Origin: Linanthus parryae
Taxonomy: Eukaryota > Streptophyta > Magnoliopsida > Ericales > Polemoniaceae
Direction: 5' to 3'
Length of the DNA stretch: 64,000 nucleotides
Assembly: GCA_023055425.1 (NCBI GenBank)
Contig: JALGPY010000010.1
Span: 16,961,363-17,025,362, forward strand
Below, piece after piece: positions 47,778-59,545 of the stretch. The notes beneath the pieces are model-generated. The model was given only the letters and a program-made list of their open reading frames with translations. It was not told the DNA's origin and ran no database searches. Position numbers and translations under genes: made by a program. The stretch's first letter is position 1, and each line of letters starts with the position of its first letter.

Positions 47778-50700
47778 CTAAACCAATGCACTGTGATTTA
47801 GCATACCCAATTCCAGTCTAAGTACTGAAAATCTTTCATCTGCCAATGGTTTCGTGAAGATATCTGCAAGTTGCATGTTCGTAGAAACAAATTCAAGAAC
47901 AATATCACCTTTCTCAGCATGATCTCTGATGAAATGGTGTCTGACATCAATATGCTTGGTTCTTGGATGTTGAACTGGATTCTTTGTAATAGATATTGCA
48001 CTAGTGTTGTCACATTTGATAGGTACACTTCTGAAGTCAAATCCAAGGTCTCTCAACTGCTGATCAATCCATATGACTTGTGAGCAACAAGCTCGAGCAG
48101 CTATATATTCAGCTTCAGCTGTTGATAGAGCAACTGAGTTTTGTTTCTTGGAGTGCCAACTAATCAAAGAGGATCCAATGAATTGGCAGGTTCCTAAAGT
48201 GCTTTTCCTATGAACTTTCTAACCTGCAAAGTTAGTATCTGAAAATCCATGCAAAGAGAAATTATAATGTCTTGGATACCAAAGCCCTAAGTCTTTGGTA
48301 CCATTGAGATATCTGAATATTCTCTTCACAGCAGTTAAGTGTGATTCCTTTGGATCAGCTTGAAATTTTGCACACATACACACACTGAACGTGATATCAG
48401 GTCTACTAGCAGTGAGGTATAGTAATGATCCAATCATACCTCTGTACTCTTTTACTCTAACACTCTTACCAGATTCATCCTTTTCTAAGGACAATGTAGA
48501 ACTCATACGAGTCTTGATTTCTTTCGATGGAGACATATTGTACTTGTTCAGCAAGTCCCTAGTGTACTTGCTTTCATGCAGAAATATGCCCTTCTTCAAT
48601 TGATGTATTTGAAGTCCAAGGAAGAAGTTCAACTCTCCCATCATGCTCATTTCAAATTCCCTTCTCATGAGACTTGATAATTCCTTGCATAGAAAATTAT
48701 TAGTAGCTCCAAAAAGAATATCATCAACATAAAATTGATCTACAAGTAGATCTTTCTCACGAGTCTTCATAAAAAGGTTTTTGCCTACCAATCCTCTTTT
48801 AAAATAATTTTCAAGTAAAAACTTGGACAATCTTTTATACCAAGCTCTTGGAGCTTGTTTCAAACCATAAAGAGCTTTGTCAAGTTTGTAAACATGATAT
48901 GAAAATTTATCACTTTCAAAACCTGGAGGTTGTGAAATATAAACTTCCTCTTGCAAGTAACCATTAAAAAAATGCACACTTCACATCCATTTGAAATAGT
49001 TTCATGTTCTTGTAAGATTAAAAAGCAAGTAAAATTCTAATTGCTTCTAACCTGGCAACATGAGAAAAAGTTTCCTCATAATCAATGCCTTCTTCTTTGT
49101 TGTAACCTTGAGCAAGGTACCTTGCTTTGTTTCTGATCACTTTGCCATTTTCATCCAACTTGTTTCTGAACACCCATCTGGTACCTATGACAGACTGATT
49201 TGTTGGTGGAGGAACTAGGTTCCACACCTTATTTCTTTCAAACTCATTGAGTTCATTTTTCATAGATATAATCCAGTCTGCTTCTTGTAATGCTTCCTTC
49301 ACAATCTTAGGTTCTACAAAAGAGATAAATGCATTAAAAGAACAAAGATTCTTCATCTTTGATCTTGTTTGTGTACCTGTTGCTGGATCAGAAATGATGT
49401 TGTCAACTGGATGAGATGAGAGATATTTGAATCTCTTTCTTGGAGACCAGGGTTAAGGTTCTCCATATTGCTTCCCTGGTGTTGAAGTAGTGGCCTGATC
49501 ATTCATGTCTTTCTGGTTTAAACTTTTCAAGGATTTGATCTTTATTTTCAAGGCCTTGAGAAATATTTTCAAGGTCTTGAAAATGGCTTCTGCTTCCTTC
49601 TGAATCTTTTTTGAACCAAGCGAGTTTTCAGCTTCTTCTTCTGACTCATGCTTGTTCGAATTCAAGTCTGCAAAACTTGAACTCAAAGAACCATCATAGC
49701 TTTCATAAAAGATAACATGAATACTTTCTTCAAACAGCTTCATTCTCTTAATATAACCTCTATAGCTTTGCTAGTCAGAGAGTAGCCAAGAAATATACCA
49801 TCATCACTTCTTGCATCAAACTTACCCAAGTTGTCCTTTCCATTTTGTGGACAAAGAAAGTGCATCCAAAGGGCTTGAAATATGAAATGTTTGGATTTAT
49901 TTCTTTGAATAATTCATAAAGGGTCTTCTTCAGGATATGTCTGATCAAGCACCTGTTCAAAATGTAATTTCCTGTACTCACAGCTTCTGCCCAATAATGT
50001 TTTGGCAGCTTGTTCTCTAAGAGCATTTTTCTTGGCATGTCTTGAAGAGTTCTGTCCTTTCTTTCAACAACTTTATTCTGTTGAGGAGTTCTAGGAGCAG
50101 AGAAATTGTGAGAGATACCATTCTTAACACAAAATAACTCAAACTCTAATTGATCAATCTCTCTACCATGATCACTTCTAATAGAAGCCATAGGCAGGTT
50201 TTTCAAGGTTTGAAGTTCTCTGCAAAGATTTGAAAATTCAGAGAGGGCTTCAGATTTTTCTTTCGGAAACATAACCCAAGTATATCTAGAGTAGTCATCA
50301 ACAATAACTAGCATATACTTCATACCTTTAGGAGTTGGAGTCCTCATAGGACCACATAAATCCATGTGAAGTAATTCAGTAGGTCTAGAAGTACTTACAA
50401 TTTTCTTTGGCTTGAATGAGCTTCATGTTTGCTTATCTTGAGCACAGGCATACTTCAGCATCTTTGAACTTAATGAATGGTAATTCTCTTACCAGATCTT
50501 TGGAGATCAACTTGTTCACGGTATGCAAGCTAATGTGACCAAGCTTTCTATGCCAAAGCTTTGAATCTTCTTTCAAGGCCTTGCTTCACTTCAAGCTTTT
50601 ATCTGCGACTTTGTTAGTCTGAAAAGTATAAACATTGTTTGATCTAGAGGCTGTGAGGATGCAATTGCCTGATTTTTCATTCTACACCACACACTTCTCT

Positions 50701-51036
50701 TTATCAAAGATAACCGTATTGCCATTATCACAAATCTGAGATACACTAAGCAAGTTGAATTTGAAGCCATCAACAAGATACACATAAGAAATTGAATTGT
50801 TAGAATCTGTACCAACTTTACCAATACCAAGAATGTCGCATTTGCCTTTTTCACCATGTGTAATTGATCATTCAGATTGATCTTTCAATTCTGAGAATAT
50901 AGATCTCTTTCTACTCATGTGTCTTGAGAAACCACTGTCCATAAACCACTTCTGTTCTTTATCGTTAGTGACAACATGCGAACACCAATCATTGCCTTAC
51001 CCAGCTGCTAGACCAATTGTTGAATTTGAACTCATA
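47778..51036 (-). pseudogene. S1 pol remnant
   Basis: From high to low: damaged protease region (about 50857-50591), integrase (50365-49775; MDLCGPMRTPTPKG, DDYSRYTWV, SDHGRE, with NKVVERKDRT where the catalytic Glu lies), variable linker (49743-49453), RT (49356-49018 and 48977-48219, YVDDILFG) and RNase H (48167-47778; STAEAEYIAA, CDNTSAI, TKHIDVRHHF). Several stops and frameshifts. Palindrome copies inside the linker (49525-49585) are translated as repeated FK-LK residues. Confidence 0.88.
49525..49585. repeat. S1 palindromes inside pol
   Basis: Three copies in 60 bp, in the linker between integrase and RT, encoding FLKALKI-type residues on the minus strand. Confidence 0.8.
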
Positions 51037-52818
51037 TTAAGGATCAACCATATTAGGTGGTCTGACCCCTTTAGGAACCGAAATCTGTATGACTTGTCCT
51101 TTGAGTTGAAATGGGAATGTGTTCCTCATTATGTGAGGGTCTCTTCTTCTGAAAGGACAAGTCATCTTCATATGACTAATTTTATTGCAAAAATGACATT
51201 TAGGAGAAGTTTTGTTTCCAGCCTTCACAAATCAGGTATTGTTCTTTCTTGGAAAGTTTGGATTGTATCCAATACCAATTTTGTGAACAGATTTTGAACT
51301 TTCTCCAAGAATGAAGTTCAACTTGTGTTATTTGCCTTCAAGATTGACATTGACTAATTTATATTCTTGAAGTTTCTCAGCAAGAGTAGTCTTTTGTTTA
51401 TCTAATTCATCAGCCTGATGTCTCAGATTAACAAGGCTATTACTCAACAAAGAGTTCTCAGTGACTACTTCCTTGACTTGTGTTTTCAAGGCTTTGAAAC
51501 TGGTTTTCAAGGCCTTTAAATCATTTTCAGTTTTCTTCTGAGAGATTGCAAGATACTGATTTTGAAAATCAGTTGTAAATTCTCTTTTTCTTGCTCATGA
51601 AATTTTTCTTTCAGAACTCTAATTTCTTTCAGATAATCCTCTTCATTTAAAAGCATTGTCCTAAGATAATCTGAAAGAGCTTCTTTTGGTTTTGAAATCA
51701 AACAGTTTACCATTACCTCATTGGTCTTTTCAGAACTTTCATTATGCTTGGCCATGAAGCATAGGTTGGCATGTTCTTCTTCAGATTCAGAGTCACTTGA
51801 AGTATCTGAATAACTCCATAAATATATCATAGCTTTCTTTCTCTTGTATGATCTTTATTTTGGAAGTTCTTGCTTTTCTTGTGTGGAAAATCTCTGATCA
51901 GGTGTCCTGCATCACCACACTCAAAGCAATTCATGACTTTTTTATTGTTCTATAAAGAAGACTTACCTTTGTAGTCTTTTCTACAAATGATATGTGTCTT
52001 TCTCTGTTGCAGTCTTTGTTTCCAAAGTTTTCTTCATCTTAAGAATTTTGGTCAAGGCTTTGAAAATCAAAGCAAATGGATCTTCATCATCATCCTCATT
52101 TTCAAGGCTTTGAATTTTCTCATTTTATTTGGCCTTGAGTGCTAAGTTCTTGATGCCTTTTGGTAACTCTCCATCAGCTTCATTCATAGATATTTCATGT
52201 GTTAAAAGCTTCCCTTGTAGGTCATCAAGTTGGAGTGACGATAGATCTTGAGCTTCCTCAATTTCAGTAGTCTTTGTAAGACTTCTCAGAATGTTCCTCA
52301 CCTTTTCTTCATTGGAAATGTGCTTTCCCAGTGAATCAAGTTTATTGACAATGTCTTTAAACCTTTTGAACATTTCTCTAATTGACTCATCTGCATTCAA
52401 CTTGAATAGCTCATATTGTCTGAGGTAGATGTTGATATTGGTTTGCTTTACTTGTCTGGTTCTTTCAAAAGTCACCACAAGCTTATCCCTGATCTCCTTG
52501 GCAGTCTTGCAGTCTGAACCTGTTGAATTCATCTGTACTCAAAGCACAATACAAAATTTTAATAGCTTTGTAATTCTTAGAGAATTGTTCTAATTCAGAT
52601 GAAGAGAGAGAGTCTTCGGATTTGGGAGTTCTAATCCCATCTTTATCTGTGTAGAAAGTGTGAGGTCCATGCTGAATAATGGTCCACAGTTCTATGTCTT
52701 GATCAATGATGAACATTTTCATCAAGGCTTTCCAGTGAGCAATATTATCTCCACATAATAGAGGAGGTCTGTTAGCAGCTCTTCCCTGTGAGAAACCACT
52801 ATCGCCTGTAGTACTCAT
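51037..52818 (-). pseudogene. S1 gag remnant with two zinc knuckles
   Basis: Start MSTTGDSGFSQG at 52818. Gag N-terminus to 52483, then a frameshift to 52532-52125. The first knuckle near 51935-51890 reads CFECGDAGHLIRDF, with Phe in place of the last Cys. A Ser/Asp/Glu-rich stretch and a coiled-coil-like segment (51510-51328) follow, then a second knuckle CHFCNKISHMKMTC at about 51200-51160, a Sirevirus feature. Several stops. Confidence 0.85.
51486..51519. repeat. S1 palindromes inside gag
   Basis: Two adjacent copies in the coding frame (FKALKT-type translation); single copies also at about 52055 and 52098. Confidence 0.8.
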
Positions 52819-52854
52819 TATCACCAGATGGTTAAATCTAATACAGTGATACAA

Positions 52855-52866
52855 GCTCTGATACCA
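52855..52866 (-). other. S1 primer binding site (tRNA-iMet)
   Basis: TGGTATCAGAGC on the minus strand, two bases inside the 5' LTR. Confidence 0.9.
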
Positions 52867-52868
52867 AT

Positions 52869-54153
52869 TGAAAGCAGGTAAAAATGTAGTTTAAATACTC
52901 TAGAAGGGGGGGGGGGAGTTGAATAGAGTATGCCAACTTTTGCAAAACTTGTGAAGATAAAAGTGTAAGTTAAGACCAAAGAAGTTCAAGGCCTTGAAAA
53001 CAGTTTCAAGCCTTTGGAAAAGATACAATTTAAATAAAGAGACAGACAAGTCTTTTTCAAGGCCTTGAAACGAGTTTCAAACCCTTGAAACAGATTAGTT
53101 TGAATGCTGTAAAACTAAGTATGCAAGATAAACTGTCAATGAAAGAAACTCAGAATATATAGAGTTCAGTCCACTTGGAACTATGTCTCTAACTCAGGGA
53201 TCTTCTCCCTGTAGGATTTTCTCAAAATTCTTATTAATCAAACGCTAAGCCCTAGATCTCAAGCACAGAGATATGCTGACTTTGTTACAGCTTGTGGTTC
53301 TCACTAACCAATCAAGTACCTGCTCTAGCTAACTGATTAACTAAGAATTCTCTATTGTTCACTTTGAACAATCCTTGAGAATGAGAGATAGATTTAATAC
53401 AAGAATTATCTACAAATAAAGCACAAGACAGAAGAACACTGAAGTATAAAATTGCAGTGAAGATGCAGTGATCTTCTGTGAGATGGATTGTGAGAATGAT
53501 GAACTTCTTTGATGCTTGTCAATCCAGAAACGTGTCTCTCTTTTTTGCCCGTTTAGTGTTTTATATGTTGCTTCAAAATGAGCTCCATTTATACTAATCA
53601 GAAGCTCTGCAAATCTTCCCAGATTTTCAGCAACAACCTTCCTATTTTGTAGGCAACAACTTTGACTCTCTTAACAGCCTTCTTGAACGGATAGTTGATC
53701 GTAATCTTCAGAGATATTGTTGTGATCTTGTATTTAAAAAAATTGATAAGCTTTCATTAGTGTCTGATTGATCACATAATCATCTTCTCTTAATGTTTCC
53801 TTTCCTGCAAAAGCCATATTAGGAAACTAATCCTGCAAACTAAGGAAATAAAATTTCCCTGCAAAACTGAGTCAAACAGATGGATTAATGGTGTTAGATA
53901 TATGAAAACGGTTTGACTTTCATCATAAAATGATAACACATCAAGCATAGGAGTGAGAGAGATAGAATCAAATCAGAAGAGTTCACTAAAACTCCCCCTT
54001 AGAACATGCATATAGGTCATACAGTTTCAAGGCTTTGAATCCTGGTTCAAGGCGCTATTTCAAGCCTGTGAAACTTGATTCAAGGATTTGAAAACTGGTT
54101 CAAGGACTTGAAATAACTTAGTATTTCAAGTCCATGAAACATGTGACCTTACA
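52869..54153 (-). repeat. S1 5' LTR
   Basis: A 1285-bp LTR with a run of 11 G at 52906-52916 (also in the other LTR), a TATA-like TATAAA at 53588-53593 (CATAAA in the 3' LTR), and palindrome clusters at 52984-53092 and 54024-54140. Confidence 0.88.
53588..53593 (-). promoter_or_regulatory. TATA-like box in S1 5' LTR
   Basis: TATAAA in sense context tagTATAAATGG; candidate promoter of S1. Confidence 0.45.
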
Positions 54154-54549
54154 CATTTGAAGCACTAACTTAATTTATTTGTGGTGGCTTAGAGCGACGT
54201 TGTTGAATGCTACTACATGCCTCTATGAAAGACCATGCATTTTGCATACTTTATTTGTAATGAAATCAGAACTGTTATCTGATGATGCATGCATGGATAT
54301 TATTTCTTCTATTTGTGAGGTACCTAATTATGAGTTTTTCAAGTTTTAGGTTTCAGAATATTTAAAATGATAAGTATATTTCAGAATCATTTTGATACTT
54401 ATAAAAAAACAATATGTGTTCTTATCTTAATAGTTCCTGACGAGTTGGCTACTAGACTATCCTTGGCTAGCAATTCTCATGGTTGCAAGATTGATATCAA
54501 AAAGTAATAACCATTAGTCATGCATTAGGTGGCAATAAAGGGATGATTT
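54154..54549. other. DNA between S1 and A5, with shared repeat block
   Basis: Continuation of the sequence interrupted by S1. No gene. The part 54389-54530 repeats 43337-43475. Confidence 0.5.
54389..54530 (+). repeat. Repeat block shared with 43337-43475, copy 2
   Basis: Second copy, same orientation. It may be a fragment of the 3' LTR of the orphan Ty3 element, truncated by A5. Confidence 0.65.
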
Positions 54550-54712
54550 TGTTGGAATAGATGCCCTAGAGGCAATCTAGTTTAGTATGAATTTATCTGT
54601 GGCTAGAAATTCATTTATTATTTATTGGATATTTAATATAATGAATTCCTTAGATTTACAATTGTGTTGTTTATCTTAAATATCCCTAGTCCACTATAAT
54701 GATTAATGAGAC
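54550..54712 (+). repeat. A5 5' LTR, first piece
   Basis: First 163 bp from TGTTGGAATAG up to the T1 insertion. Confidence 0.9.
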
Positions 54713-55049
54713 TGTTGAGTTGGTTCCTTGAATTGGTCAAAGGCGGCCAAACTCTTTGTTTCCAACTTTGATTAGGAAACATTGGAAGTCAAAGGCGGTG
54801 GAGGATTAGTTAGGAAACAAGTTGTTTCCAAATCGGATTTGGAAACTTTAGGGATTTCCTAGCACTATATAAAGAACCTAGTAGTCACATTATTAGGTAT
54901 GCAAAAACATTGTAATTGTTCCTCTTAAGTGAATAAAGAGTGCTTTTCCGCCGTGGAGGCAGTTAGCAAATATTTTGCTAGCGAACCACGTAAAATACTC
55001 GTGTTCTTCTTTTATTCGTTCTTCGTTCGTGTGGTGGTTTGACATAAAA
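54713..55049 (+). repeat. T1 5' LTR
   Basis: A 337-bp LTR with TATA box at 54866-54873; the final CA has become AA compared with the 3' LTR. Confidence 0.9.
54866..54873 (+). promoter_or_regulatory. TATA box of T1
   Basis: TATATAAA in the 5' LTR, conserved at 59362-59369 in the 3' LTR. Confidence 0.65.
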
Positions 55050-55052
55050 AAC

Positions 55053-55064
55053 TGGTATCAGAGC
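55053..55064 (+). other. T1 primer binding site (tRNA-iMet)
   Basis: TGGTATCAGAGC just inside the 5' LTR. Confidence 0.92.
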
Positions 55065-55157
55065 CAAGGTTGACGGTGTTTCAAGATCAAGATCAAGGCG
55101 GAGCAAAGCTAGGGTTTCACAACTTGGTGAAATCAAAGCTAGGGTTTTGTTATCTAG

Positions 55158-55994
55158 GTGGAGCATGCGACTAGGGTTCAAGATCAACCAAGAACATTGT
55201 CCGGATTGATGTTTAAGATCGACAGGTTCACTGGAGGGAACAACTACAGTCTGTGGAAGATAAAGATGGAGGCTTTTCTCAAATTGCAAGGCTTGTGGGC
55301 ACCTTTGACCGCGGACAAGGGAGGCATGAATGTTGCATCAGCGGAGTTCAAGGCGATAGAGGAGAAGGCACACGCAACGGTTATGCTGTGCTTATCGGAT
55401 GACGTGATCACCGAGATCGCAGATTAGAAGAAAGCAGCGAAGCTCTGGCTCAAGTTGGAGAGTCTCTACATGACGAAGAGTCTCACTAGAAAGTTGATGC
55501 TAAAGCAAAGGCTCATTACCCTGCGGATGCTCGAAGGTACGGCTCTCAAGGACCATCCTGATCAATTGAACACAATTCTGTTAGATTTGCGTAATATTGG
55601 CGAGAAGGTGGAGGATGAGGATGCTGCACTATTGTTATTGATCTCGTTACCTCCATCATATGAGAACTTCGTGCAGTCGTTCATTGTGAACAACGACGAC
55701 TTATCCCTAGAGGAGGTGAAATCGGCACTCCATGCAAGGGAACTGCGCCATAAGGGTGCAGGAACAGGTATAGAGGACCATGCTTCCGAACTGATGGAAA
55801 CGGGGGGAAGCAAGAAGGGTAAGAAGAACAAGAAGAAGCAGTTATCAGGTTATAAGTTACCCAAGGATGTTTGTGACTTTTTCAAGGAAAAGGGGCACTG
55901 GAAGAGAGATTGCCCGAAACGAAGTCAACAGGGGCCAAATGGATCCGCAGCCGTAGTTGAACAAGGTACTCGTCGCAGGATGATTACGTTCTAA
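55158..55994 (+). pseudogene. T1 gag remnant
   Basis: First ATG 55158 (MEHATRVQ); a second in-frame ATG at 55209 precedes the Gag motif FTGGNNYSLWKIKM. In-frame TAG at 55425-55427 in place of a Glu-like codon, then open to 55994. The zinc knuckle reads CDFFKEKGHWKRDC: the second Cys is Phe. It overlaps the start of the protease frame at 55994 after a frameshift. Confidence 0.88.
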
Positions 55995-58900
55995 TGGCGG
56001 ATGTTGTCACGCACTATCAGGATTCGTGGGTCCTTGATTCCGGAGATTCCTATCATATTTGCTCTAACAGGGAGCTATTCTCGACGTACAACCAACCAGA
56101 TGGAGGGTCTGTCTACATGGCAAACGGAGCCGTCTGTAAGGTGATTTGGAGCGGCTCAGTTAGATTGAAGACGAATGAAGGGAAGTTATGTACTTTAGAG
56201 AAAGTCAGGCATGTACCACATATTAAGAAGAATCTGATCTCCTTGAGTCTACTCGACAGCAAAGGATACAATTTCAAAGGTGAAGGTGGAGATCTACAAG
56301 TCTGCAAGGGTTCTAAGGTGATACTCAAGGATGTCAAGAGCGGGACTTTGTACATGTTGAAAGGTTCGACGATCACAGGTTCTGTTGGAGTTTTCTCAGC
56401 CGAGATTAAGGAAGCTGATCTAACCAAGCTGTGGCATATGAGGCTCGGTCATATGAGTGAACGTGGAATGCAGAAACTTCACAAGAAGGCGGTTCTGCGT
56501 GTATGGGAAACTACAGCGTAGCAAGTTCCCTAAGGCGTTACATAGAACGGAAGGTACTCTTGATTATATCCATTCGGATTGCTGGGGTCCATCTCGAGTC
56601 GAGGCGATTGGAGGATACAGGTATTTCCTAAGCATCATAGATGACTACTCCAGGATGACTTGGATATTCGTGATTAAGCACAAGAGTGAAGCCTTCGCAA
56701 GATTCAAGGAGTGGAAAGACACTAGTAGAGAATCAGGTGGGAAAGAAGGTGAAGAGGCTGCGCACGGACAACGGCTTAGAGTTCTGTTCATCAGAGTTTG
56801 ATGAATTGTGCAAGGATCAGGGAATAGCACGCCATCGCACCGTTCGGCACACACCGCATCAGAACGGTGTAGTCGAGAGAATGAATCAGACACTTTTAGC
56901 GAAAGCAAGGTGCATGCTTTCGAATGCAGGTCTTTCTAGAGGTTTATGGGGAGAGGCAGTTTCCATGGCATGCTATCTCATAAATCGGAGCCCGCACACA
57001 GGTATAGCATGCAAGATTCCTATGGAAGTCTGGACCGGTAATGCAGTGGATTACTCGGATTTGATAGTATTTGGTTGTGTTGCATATTATCACGTTGATC
57101 ATGGAAAACTAGAACCAAGAGCTAAGAAGGGAGTATTCATGGGTTTCGGAACAGGTGTGAAGGGATACAAGATATGGGCAGACAACAAGATTATATTTAG
57201 CAGAAGTGTAGTCTTTAATGAGTCTCATATGTTGAAAAACTCCGTGGAGGTGGAGCTTGGGGATGCAAAGAAGAAGGTGGAGGGAGAGTCAGATTCTATT
57301 GATCCTATGGATTCCGAAATCCTTACACCGCCGCCGGAAGCCGAAGAGGAAGAAGTAGAAGAGTCTGATAGTGAGGATGCGTCTACACCAGAGGAACCGG
57401 TTCATCAAAGTATTGCTGAAGGAAGACCAAGGGGAGTCATAAAGCCTCGAGCGAGATACAAAGATGACGGTATGGTGGGATATGCATTACAGGTAGCGGA
57501 AGAGGTAGAGGACGAGCCATCCTCCTACAAGGCCGCTATATCTAGTTCTGAGTCAGCACAATGGATTGCCGCGATGGGAGAAGAGATGGAGTCTCTTAGT
57601 AAGAACTCGACTTGGGAGCTTGTTAAATTGCCAGCGCGAAGGAAGATAGTCACCTGCAAGTGGGTTTTCAGAAGAAAGGAAGGAACTACATCTTGAGAGG
57701 GCGTCAAGTATAAGGAAAGGCTAGTTGCAAGAGGGTTCAGTCAGAAAGATGGAGTTGACTACAACGAGATCTTCTCACCGATAGTCAGACATACTTCTAT
57801 CCGGGTGTTACTAGCTTTAGTGGCACACCACGACCTAGAGCGTGAGCAATCGGATGTCAAGACAGCTTTCCTGCACGGAGAGTTGGAGGAGGAAATATAC
57901 ATGAGCCAACCGGAGGGGTTCCAAGTTCCCGAAAGAGAGAACCACGTGTGCAAGCTGAAGAGATCTCTCTACGGACTTAAGCAGTCGCCGAGGCAATTGT
58001 ACAAGAGGTTTGACAGCTTCATGTTGAAGATTGGTTACCACAAGTGCGAGTACGATTGCTGCGTGTATCACAAAGAGTTGCATAGTGGATCACGTATTTA
58101 CCTAGTTCTATTTGTGGATGATATTTTGATTGCAACTCGAAATATGAAGGACATTAGAGAACTGAAGAGGTCCCTTAGTGCGGAATTCAAAATGAAGGAT
58201 CTGGAAGCTGCTCGGAAGATATTGGGAGTTGAGATCTATAGAGATAGGAAGAAGAAGAAGCTTTTCTTATCACATCAGGGATACATCAAGAAGATCTTGG
58301 CAAGATTCGGGATGTTATCAGCTAAAGCTATAGATACTCCTATGGCAACTAACAGCAAGCTAGGAATGTACACCGTTCAGACTGAGGAGGAAAAGGAGTA
58401 CATGTCCAAGGTTCCATATGCTAGCGCAGTTGGAAGTCTCATGTATGCTATGGTCTGTACTCGACCGGACATAGCATTCGCTGTTAGTGTGGTTAGTCAT
58501 TTTATGGCTCATCCGGGTAGGGACCATTGGCAGGCGGTGAAGCGTATATTCAGGTAACTTAAGGGTACGTCAGATATTGGCCTATGCTATGGGTCACGTG
58601 AAAACATCTTGGTAGATGGTTTCTCGGATGCGGACTATGCATGGGATATTGACAGTAGAAGATCAATGACCAGCTATGTATTTGCTCTGGGAGCATCTGT
58701 TGTGAGTTGGAAGGCGACGCTACAGCCGACGGTGACTTTTTCCACACGGAGGCGGAGTATATGGCTCTAACGGAAGCAGCAAAGGAGGCAATTTGGCTTA
58801 AGGGAATGGTCAATGATCAAGGGCTACTTCAAGATCAGGCGATAGTCTACTGTGATAGCTTGAGTGCGATATGCTTGACTAAGGACCAGGTTCATCATGA

Positions 58901-59066
58901 AAGGACCAAGCATATCGATGTTAGGTATCATTTTCTGAGAAACGACAGCAGGGTCAAGGTGAAGAAGGTGGGGACTGCTGACATCCCCGCGGATATGTTC
59001 ACGAAGCCGGTTCCGGAGAGCAAGTTCCAGCAATGTCTGGAATTGCTCAACATCTTGAGCCAGTGA
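55994..59066 (+). pseudogene. T1 pol remnant
   Basis: Protease (WVLDSGDSYHIC; D-S-G kept, next residue changed), pre-integrase (LWHMRLGHMSERG), integrase in two frames (56457-56801 HSDCWGP, 56686-57696 RTDNGLEF...NGVVERMN), RT (57805-58557, LFVDDILIATRN) and RNase H (58707-59066, TEAEYMALTEAAKEAIWL). Breaks: frameshifts near 55990, 56510 and 56720, TGA 57694-57696, TAA 58555-58557 and a frameshift near 58735. The last residues are LNILSQ. Confidence 0.9.
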
Positions 59067-59196
59067 GGCCCTTCAGGGCATGTCGGACCCGGAGGGGGTC
59101 AAGTGAGTCTCTGTGACGAGAGACATCTGGTGCGGAGAAGACGTAGCTTTATTTACGAGAAGAGGAGCAGCTGCTGTTGACGAGACAATTCAAGTC

Positions 59197-59208
59197 AAGG
59201 TGGAGATT
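59197..59208 (+). other. T1 polypurine tract
   Basis: AAGGTGGAGATT directly before the 3' LTR, the common plant Copia form. Confidence 0.85.
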
Positions 59209-59545
59209 TGTTGAGTTGGTGCCTTGAATTGGTCAAAGGCGGTCAAATTCTTTGTTTCCAACTTTGATTAGGAAACATTGGAAGTCAAAGTCGGTGGAGG
59301 ATTAGTTAGGAAACAAGTTGTTTCCAAATCGGATTTGGAAACTTTAGGGATTTCCTAGCACTATATAAAGAACCTGGTAGTCACATTATTAGGTATGCAA
59401 AAACATTGTAATTGTTCCTCTTAAGTGAATAAAGAGTGCTTTTCCGCCGTGGAGGTAGTTAGCAAATATTTTGCTAGCGAACCACGTAAAATACTAGTGT
59501 TCTTCTTTTATTTGTTCTTCGTTCGTGAGGTGGTTTGACATAACA
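59209..59545 (+). repeat. T1 3' LTR
   Basis: A 337-bp LTR, TGTTGAGTTGG to TAACA. Confidence 0.92.

Larger units (their letters stand above)
45229..54153 (-). mobile_element. S1: Sirevirus-like Copia retrotransposon
   Basis: An 8.9-kb element on the minus strand with LTRs at 45229-46561 and 52869-54153, tRNA-iMet primer site, polypurine tract, and a Gag with two zinc knuckles, pol, then 1.2 kb with a further broken ORF before the 3' LTR. Pol and Gag sequences resemble the Sirevirus (SIRE/Maximus) group. Flanks share catt (45225-45228 and 54154-54157). It is peppered with a 16-bp palindrome. Coding regions are broken. Confidence 0.88.
54713..59545 (+). mobile_element. T1: Tnt1/Tork-like Copia retrotransposon in the A5 LTR
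   Basis: A 4833-bp element on the plus strand with 337-bp LTRs (54713-55049, 59209-59545), tRNA-iMet primer site and polypurine tract. Flanks gagac (54708-54712) and gggac (59546-59550) are a 4 of 5 target duplication. The LTRs differ at about ten positions by eye (3%). Gag-Pol is degraded but its order protease-integrase-RT-RNase H is clear. Confidence 0.94.
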
